From positions 498,001 to 562,000 of the forward strand of contig JAJEKV010000156.1 of the NCBI GenBank assembly GCA_021234155.1: a DNA stretch of 64,000 nucleotides, given 5' to 3'. Made by a program: the position numbers and the translations under genes. The number at the start of each line of letters is the position of its first letter. Position 1 is the first letter of the stretch. The notes below the pieces were generated by a model. The model did not search any database. It had not been told where the DNA came from and saw only the letters and a program-made list of their open reading frames with translations. Shown here one piece after another: positions 58,823-64,000 of the stretch. This stretch comes from Isoetes taiwanensis (lineage: Eukaryota > Streptophyta > Lycopodiopsida > Isoetales > Isoetaceae).

Positions 58823-59696
58823 AAGCTGAAACAGGAAAGTCTGTAATGCCCAAGGAATGTCGATGCTCAGAAAAGGTCACACTAGGAAGAGCTTTGGTAA
58901 AAGTATCGGCTAGCATTTGCTTGGTTGAGAGATATTCCAGACGAATAAAGCCTTCCTCAAGTTGATGGCGAACATAGTGATGATGTACTGGTATATGGTG
59001 TGTTCTTGGTCTGTGAGCAGGAACAATGGCCAGCTTCATAGCACTCTGGTTGTCAATTGAGACCAGAATAGGAAGACTGGGGGGAACATGGATAAATTCT
59101 AGAATCCGAGCAAAAGCAACCAGATCTCTAGCACCATGAGAAAGTGCCAAGTATTCTGCCTCAGCACTAGAGCGTGCAATGGTGGTTTGCTTCTTAGATA
59201 TCCATCCAACAGGGGCTCCATAATATAGGTAACAGCAGCCAGTGGTTGAGTGACAATGACGATTCGTGCCATGACTGGCATCTACCATTAATTCAAGATC
59301 CATGAAAGTCCTGTTGGAATACGTAAGGCCATAGTGCTGAGTACCTTGCAAGTAGCGAAGAATACGCTTGGCAAGAGACCAATGGAAGCTTGTGAATGCA
59401 TCACTGAACTGGCTCAATGTGATAACTGAAAAACAGATATCCGGCCGTGTACAAACCATAAGATACATTAAACTGCCAATGAGTGATCTGTATGGGAAAG
59501 ATGAATCAATCTCCAGGGCGGGAGGCTGATCAAATAATCTGAGATTTGGCTCCATGGGAATGCCTGTGGCATTGGCATCTTGCATGCCAAATTTTATGAG
59601 GATGTCCCGAATGTACTTGTGCTGATCAAGATGAAGCAATTTCTGAGTTTTATCTCGGCAAATGTGAATACCGAGGAAAAAAACCAGCATCTCCAA
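58821..59696 (-). CDS. Copia RT C-terminus and RNase H
   Basis: 291-codon open frame. It starts with FFLGIHICRDKTQKLLHLDQ and continues with YRSLIGSLMYLMVCTRPDIC, RILRYLQGTQHYGLTYS, then RNase H: MVDASHGTNRHCHSTTGCC, SSAEAEYLALSHGARDLV, SIDNQSAMKLA and TKQMLADTFTKALP. The acidic catalytic residues (D of VDAS, E of AEAEY, D of SIDN, D of LADTFTK) are present. It joins the upstream RT frame through a one-base shift at a run of seven T (minus strand, about 59,680). Confidence 0.9.
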   Translation of the reverse strand: MEMLVFFLGIHICRDKTQKLLHLDQHKYIRDILIKFGMQDANATGIPMEPNLRLFDQPPALEIDSSFPYRSLIGSLMYLMVCTRPDICFSVITLSQFSDAFTSFHWSLAKRILRYLQGTQHYGLTYSNRTFMDLELMVDASHGTNRHCHSTTGCCYLYYGAPVGWISKKQTTIARSSAEAEYLALSHGARDLVAFARILEFIHVPPSLPILVSIDNQSAMKLAIVPAHRPRTHHIPVHHHYVRHQLEEGFIRLEYLSTKQMLADTFTKALPSVTFSEHRHSLGITDFPVSA

Positions 59697-61530
59697 GAAA
59701 CCTCATGGAGAAATGTGCACAAAGGTGTTGGTGAATATGATCTAATTCAGATCGATCATTACCAATCAACAACATATCATCAACATACAATAAGATGAGG
59801 ATGATAGAATTACCATTGACTTGCAAGTATACATTGGCGTCAATATCGGAAGGGGTGAAATGCATACCACGAAGGACAAGATCAAACTTGTGATACCACG
59901 TTCTCGAGGCTTGCTTCAAGCCATAGATGGCCTTTTTGAGGCGGCAAACATAATGAGGACGAGAAGGATCTTGAAACCCAGGAGGCTGCTTCATAAAGAT
60001 TTCAGCATCTAATTCACCATGAAGGAATGTTGTTTGAACATCAAGTTGCAAAATTTCCCAATCCAATTTAGCGGCCACTGCAAGAATAGTTCTTAAACTA
60101 TTCATGTGTACTACCGGTGAATACGTTTCGTCATAATCAACCCCATGGATCTGCGTAAAACCTCTAGCCACTAGGCGGGCCTTATACCTGTCAAGAGACC
60201 CATCGGCCTGGTACTTTTTTGAAAAAATCCATTTGCAATCCACAAGTTTTCTATGTGTAGGTGGAGGAACCAAGTCCCACACATCGTTTTGGTGCATCTG
60301 CTCTAGCTCTAGTAAAGCAGCCCGATGCCAATGGGAACTTTCAGGGCTTTGTAATGCAGCATAAATATCAGTGGGGTCATCATGGGAGGCAAGGCATAAC
60401 CATTCAGCAAGGCTGGTCTCAGCATTCTCGATGACTTTCTGTGAAGGAGTACGAGTGCGATGAGAGCGACGTAACAATGGGGAATGAGAAACAGGATCAG
60501 GGTCGACATTAGGAATGACGGCATTGGTATGTGAAACAGCAGAGGGAGGTTCTTGGGGATCATCTGGAGTTGTGGACGGATCAGCTTGGTGATCAGAATT
60601 TTCGGACAGGTCATGGGTGGGCTGAGAAGGCTCCAAAGGAATATCTGAAGATTGCATACGAGCACGGCGTTCAGCTTCATGATTAAGAAATGATGGAGGG
60701 TCGCTGATTAACAAGTCCCAATCAATAAAATCTGTATCAAGCAGAGGATCTGTAGCAGAAACTTCAGAGTTCTGAAACTCATCAAAGTGCACATCTGTAC
60801 TAACAAAAACTTTGTTAGTGATTGGATCCCAACATTTATAGCCCTTATGATTGGGAGAATATCCAAGAAACCGGCATTTGATGCTCTTATCATCGAATTT
60901 GGATCTTAGATCCTTATGAACTTGCATATAAACAGTGCTGCCAAAAACTCTCAAATGCGAAACATCAGGTTTCTTATCAAACCATACCTCATGAGGAGTG
61001 CGTCCTGGGACTGCGACAGTAGGAAGAAGATTTTGGACATGGATGACGGTGGCTACTGCTTCCTCCCAAAAGGACTTGCTAAGTTGTGCTTGAACCAAAA
61101 GACTTTTTGCTGCTTCGCATATGGTGCGATTCTTTCGCTCCGCAACTCCATTTTGTTGCGGAGTATGACGAGTGGTGAGTTGCCTATGAATGCTTGCATC
61201 AATGCATAATTCCTGGAAAAGTGTACTTAGGTACTCTCCTCCGCCATCTGTTCTTAAGCATTTGATATGCTTTCCAGTTTGAGTTTCTACTGAAGCTTTA
61301 TATGCCTTAAAAGCCTCAAGGGCCTGACTTTTCTTTTTCAGGAAATATGCTGTCACTCTTCTGCTGCAATCATCAACAAAAATGATATAATAAAAATTGC
61401 CCTGTCTACTGCGTATCTCCATTGGTCCACAAAGATCAGAATGGACAAGATCTATAAGATCCCCGATGCTCTTGTACCAAGGGCTGTAAATGCACGCCTG
61501 CAATGTTTGCCGAGCATACATGCATGTCAA
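59650..61530 (-). CDS. Copia integrase and reverse transcriptase polyprotein segment
   Basis: 626-codon open frame. The integrase core has intact DDE geometry: D32 (HSDLCGP), D95 (RTDGGGEY) and E131 (NGVAERKNR), with 35 residues between the last two. After a proline-rich hinge (about 270-380), RT follows: WDLVPPPTHRKLVDCKWIF, RYKARLVARGFTQ, LDVQTTFLHGELD, KQPPGFQD, LKKAIYGLKQASRTWY and catalytic LLYVDDMLLIGND (about residues 580-592). The frame is lost at GDAGFFPRY because of a T-run shift; the next frame resumes at FFLGIH. Upstream it overlaps the protease-region frame by four bases. Confidence 0.93.
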   Translation of the reverse strand: MTCMYARQTLQACIYSPWYKSIGDLIDLVHSDLCGPMEIRSRQGNFYYIIFVDDCSRRVTAYFLKKKSQALEAFKAYKASVETQTGKHIKCLRTDGGGEYLSTLFQELCIDASIHRQLTTRHTPQQNGVAERKNRTICEAAKSLLVQAQLSKSFWEEAVATVIHVQNLLPTVAVPGRTPHEVWFDKKPDVSHLRVFGSTVYMQVHKDLRSKFDDKSIKCRFLGYSPNHKGYKCWDPITNKVFVSTDVHFDEFQNSEVSATDPLLDTDFIDWDLLISDPPSFLNHEAERRARMQSSDIPLEPSQPTHDLSENSDHQADPSTTPDDPQEPPSAVSHTNAVIPNVDPDPVSHSPLLRRSHRTRTPSQKVIENAETSLAEWLCLASHDDPTDIYAALQSPESSHWHRAALLELEQMHQNDVWDLVPPPTHRKLVDCKWIFSKKYQADGSLDRYKARLVARGFTQIHGVDYDETYSPVVHMNSLRTILAVAAKLDWEILQLDVQTTFLHGELDAEIFMKQPPGFQDPSRPHYVCRLKKAIYGLKQASRTWYHKFDLVLRGMHFTPSDIDANVYLQVNGNSIILILLYVDDMLLIGNDRSELDHIHQHLCAHFSMRFLGDAGFFPRYSHLPR

Positions 61531-62165
61531 AGACCCAATGCCTTATCGTTGGTCAGATAAAAACCAGAAACAAGACTGTTCTTGTGAAGATATTTGAGGG
61601 TTTGAGGATTGACATGGGCCATACGCTTGTGCCATAATTCCAGTGAGGCATGAGACTGTGCAGTCAGCAAAAGTTGCTCATTTGAAGGCAAGACAATTTC
61701 ATATAGGTTCCCTGTGCGGGCTCCTTGAGCCATAGGTGTTCCAGGTAAAGGAAGCCCTTTTGGAAAGAAATAAACCGCTTCATCAGTGAAAAAGGCATTA
61801 AGCCCTGCATCAGCCAACTTTGCAACAGAAAGAAGATTCTTGCGAAGACTAGGAACATATAAAGCATCAGAAATGGAAAGGGAATGTCTCCCTGTGAGTG
61901 GCAAGCAAAAATACCTCGCGTCTTTGCAATTGGAACTTATCTTTGGATCCCAATTGTACACCTCCCTTACTAGCCACGTAATTTTGAAGAAGGTTTTCTT
62001 GCTTAACCATGATGGAGGTACATCGAGTCTAATCGTGAAGGTCGATAATTCAGCTATTGCATGATGTGCCTCATCATTTGATGACCAATCTTCAAGATAA
62101 AGGTTTCCTCTGAAGGAAGGAAAGAACACATTACGATTTGCACAAAATGGCTTTCGGCTAAGAAA
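61527..62165 (-). pseudogene. Copia protease region and GAG-pre-integrase domain
   Basis: Frame 61,527-62,129 contains GRHSLSISDALYVPSLRKNL and LLSVAKLADAGLNAFF (protease C-terminal side), then ELWHKRMAHVNPQTLKYLHK (GAG-pre-integrase). Where the D(S/T)GA active site is expected, the sequence reads DWSSNDEAHHAI, so the catalytic DSGA motif is absent. The frame ends in TGA after NDKALGL, where CMLGK continues in a shifted frame. Maturation by its own protease is therefore impossible. Confidence 0.8.
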
Positions 62166-63366
62166 TTATCCTTTGTCATCAATGCCCTCAAGTATGCACG
62201 CCTCTTCAAGCATACAATTCTCTTCTTGGATGCGTGCTGCTTCAACATTTTGGACGGTTTTTTCTGAGCGCTTTGAAGTAGTATTGGAGGATCGTGATGG
62301 CTTACTAGGACACTGATATGCATGGTGGCCAAATCCTTTGCAGACACGGCATTGATCCCGCTTGAGCAAAGTGCCATCCCTTGCATATTGAGGCTGTGGA
62401 TCTCCTTGTGCTTTGCCTTGAGCATTAGCTCCTTCCCTTTGTGGATGGGAACGTCCCTTATTCTGAGCCATGCAGACTTGCTCTGATCGACTACTTTTGT
62501 CACCTCGTTCCTTATGCATAAGAGATATTTCAAGTAGGTCATCCACCACATCTTCCCAAGATGTTCCTTTTCGATTTGTCAGCATCATTTCAACTGTGTA
62601 TCCCCATGACTTTGGCAGAGATTTGTATAAGCAAAGCTTCTTCTGAATTTCTGAAAGGGCATTTCCCTCACCTGCATCAGCTTATAGATCAAAGTACTCC
62701 TGTAATTTCAGAATGTGCCCCCTTAGATCCTGCCCGTCTTGAAAACTCATTGCTTCATGTTCTGTATGAAGTTGCTGTTGAGTGGAGAAGATGATCTGAA
62801 CAGCAAAACACTATGGAGAGAAGAGGAGACGCACCAAGTAACAAAGGAGAAGCAGGAAACTTATGTATTACACTAACTCATGAGATGTACATATATATAT
62901 GTGCCACGTCCTCATGTTGGGTGGCAAATAGGGAAAAAGATAAAGAATGGGGGGACCCATGGGCTAATATAAAATGTCCCATGGGGTACAACGTTAAGTT
63001 ACAACGTTAAGTTACAATGACTTAACATGTTCAATATATCACATTATACTAATCTAACAGTTGCATAATCTCCATTTCACTCTTCTGGCCATATCTTTTG
63101 ACCAGAAAATCCCACAAATGTTTACTACTTTACTCCAATTCTCCTCGGACCATTCGAAAGGCACATGGCAATGCATGCCAAGGCCTTATTGTCCTAGCAT
63201 TATCCTTTGGAATGTCTGGTGGCTGTTCCGTGCCATCCACAACTTCCCACAACATCTCAGCCTTAAGATAAAGGCTAATCATCCTCCTCCATGCTTCGAA
63301 ACCCTTCCCATCAAAAAGTTGGGGTTTCAAGTTCATGAGCATGGAGTTTGAGTTTGCCATGGACAC
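62166..63366 (-). pseudogene. Copia gag, interrupted by a solo LTR
   Basis: Gag starts MANSNSMLMNLKPQLFDGKG (ATG at 63,360; an in-frame ATG lies two codons upstream at 63,366) and has WRRMISLYLKAEMLWEVVDG. After frame changes it continues KSEMEIMQ up to the solo-LTR insertion (62,776-63,059), resuming as LHTEHEAMSFQDGQDLRGH and LCLYKSLPKSWGYTVEM. The nucleocapsid part (62,166-62,588) is open and has an intact knuckle CRVCKGFGHHAYQC. Stops at about 62,680 and 63,130 also interrupt it. Confidence 0.88.
62771..63064 (-). mobile_element. Solo LTR inserted in copia gag, TSD GTTGC
   Basis: The 284-bp insert 62,776-63,059 starts TGTTGAG and ends TCTAACA on the plus strand (TG...CA in either orientation) and is flanked by GTTGC at 62,771-62,775 and 63,060-63,064. 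Removing it and one GTTGC restores a continuous gag reading (EIMQ then LHTEHEAM). It has a TATATATAT stretch at 62,892 and is unrelated to the host element's own LTR. A solo LTR of another copia element is the simplest reading; strand is assigned from the TGTTAGATTAG start on the minus strand and is less certain. Confidence 0.88.
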
Positions 63367-63428
63367 AAAGAGCTCACAGTCTCAGGATCTTCCCCAAAAT
63401 GAGAATTTCTTCTCTTAGATTGAGCAAA

Positions 63429-63440
63429 GCTCTGATACCA
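63429..63440 (-). promoter_or_regulatory. Primer-binding site of the minus-strand copia
   Basis: Minus-strand TGGTATCAGAGC abuts the 5' LTR with no gap. It is the standard initiator-Met tRNA primer site of Ty1/copia elements. Confidence 0.95.
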
Positions 63441-63623
63441 TGTGAAGAATCAAGAAACAAGAATGCAGACGAAACTATCTCTAGATTGTCTGTGATCACA
63501 AAAAGGAATACAACAGAATAAATATAGTGGCAGGAACCCAACCGCTTGAGATCAGTCAGGGAAACCAACCGCTTGACTCTCCTAGGACATGTGTCAGTCT
63601 CACACAGCTTGAATATTTTAACA
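63441..63623 (-). repeat. 5' LTR of the minus-strand copia
   Basis: 183 bp, matching 58,634-58,812 except for an extra ATCT (GAAACTATCTCTAG) and an A/C difference in CACACAGCTT. Contains TATATTTA on the minus strand as a possible promoter element. Confidence 0.95.
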
Positions 63624-63628
63624 GTTGT

Positions 63629-64000
63629 GTCATGTTTTAGTTTTATTTTGCTTTGCACTGTCTCAACCATTCACGATCTTCGTGTTGGACCTAAAATTTT
63701 CAATTCTTTGTTTCTTTTGTTCTTTCTTTTTATGTCAATCAACACAAGGGTTTGCACAACTTCTTATTTACTCGCTTGAAATGACCCACACTTCCCTTGA
63801 AACTTCAATTCTACATGAACTAGCTTCTGTCTCCACGATTCGATTCAATTGTTGATATATGGCCTAGGACAAAGTTGTTTCCCATGCCATGAAACCCGTG
63901 CCCTCCAAGTTCGTAGAAGTGCAACAAACTTGCCAGTCCAAGTGCCAAAGAGATCTAAAAGTCATGGACAACTAATTCTAATTTCCAACCTGCAAGGAGA
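63629..64000 (+). other. Continuation of the copia copy B flank, no gene
   Basis: After removing the inserted element and one GTTGT, 58,633 joins 63,629. The sequence is T-rich and then mixed, without domains. It may be the 3' untranslated part or LTR of copy B, but no repeat partner is present in the window. Confidence 0.4.

Larger units (their letters stand above)
58629..63628 (-). mobile_element. Structurally complete Ty1/copia element with TSD GTTGT
   Basis: Flanking repeats GTTGT (58,629-58,633 and 63,624-63,628) bound a 4,990-bp element on the minus strand. LTRs are 58,634-58,812 and 63,441-63,623. Primer site, polypurine tract, gag, protease region, integrase, RT and RNase H are all in copia order. 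The LTRs differ by one 4-bp indel and about one substitution, indicating a recent insertion. The coding region nevertheless has frameshifts and an internal solo LTR in gag, so this copy cannot act alone. It sits in copia copy B. Confidence 0.95.

Overview
The window is nuclear DNA of a land plant. The evidence is a ten-exon plant-type nuclear GTPase gene with GT-AG introns, fragments of plant housekeeping genes (VPS4/SKD1, S-adenosylmethionine synthetase, and probably a plastid DUF3593 protein), and a dense nested load of Ty1/copia and Ty3/gypsy LTR retrotransposons, L1-type LINEs and small inverted-repeat transposons. The lineage below land plant cannot be resolved by eye.

Layout. 1-5.0 kb: a badly decayed copia copy (copy A). 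5.0-15.8 kb: a gypsy element with a truncated left LTR and a complete right LTR. 15.9-17.7 kb: a 5'-truncated LINE (endonuclease and reverse transcriptase) cut by a second gypsy element (17.7-25.7 kb), which has an 800-bp left LTR, a tRNA-Asp-like primer site, three CCHC knuckles, protease, RT, integrase and an extra post-integrase ORF; no right LTR was found. 25.9-26.7 kb: minus-strand relic resembling the N-terminus of FAR1/MULE proteins. 27.4-29.9 kb: AT-rich tract with six hairpins of about 67 nt sharing one stem, three in a 197-bp tandem array, plus an unassigned 189-codon ORF. 30-33 kb: copia leader remnant and minisatellite-like repeats.

33.4-38.4 kb, minus strand: the only gene that looks intact, a NUG2/NOG2-type circularly permuted GTPase predicted at 624 aa. 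Its third intron (2.3 kb) holds a decayed repeat-containing coding sequence. A 700-bp MULE-like element sits about 100 bp upstream of its ATG. 39-52.5 kb: gene fragments on the plus strand (DUF3593-like exon, VPS4 pseudogene, SAM synthetase piece), a perfect 129-bp palindromic MITE, a LINE with a 45-bp target duplication, a CACTA-like terminus, and three copies of an unclassified dispersed repeat.

52.6-64 kb: a second, better preserved relative (copy B) of the first copia element. It is interrupted by a structurally complete minus-strand copia element (58,634-63,623) with matching TSDs, LTRs, PBS and PPT, which is itself interrupted in gag by a solo LTR with its own TSD. This gives three nesting levels.

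Copies A and B share the same in-frame stop and the same 37-bp tandem duplication in integrase, so they descend from one already defective progenitor. Copy A differs from B mostly at CAG/CTG trinucleotides. That pattern may be a basecalling or polishing artefact at CHG-methylated sites, so frameshifts in the first 15 kb should be read with caution.
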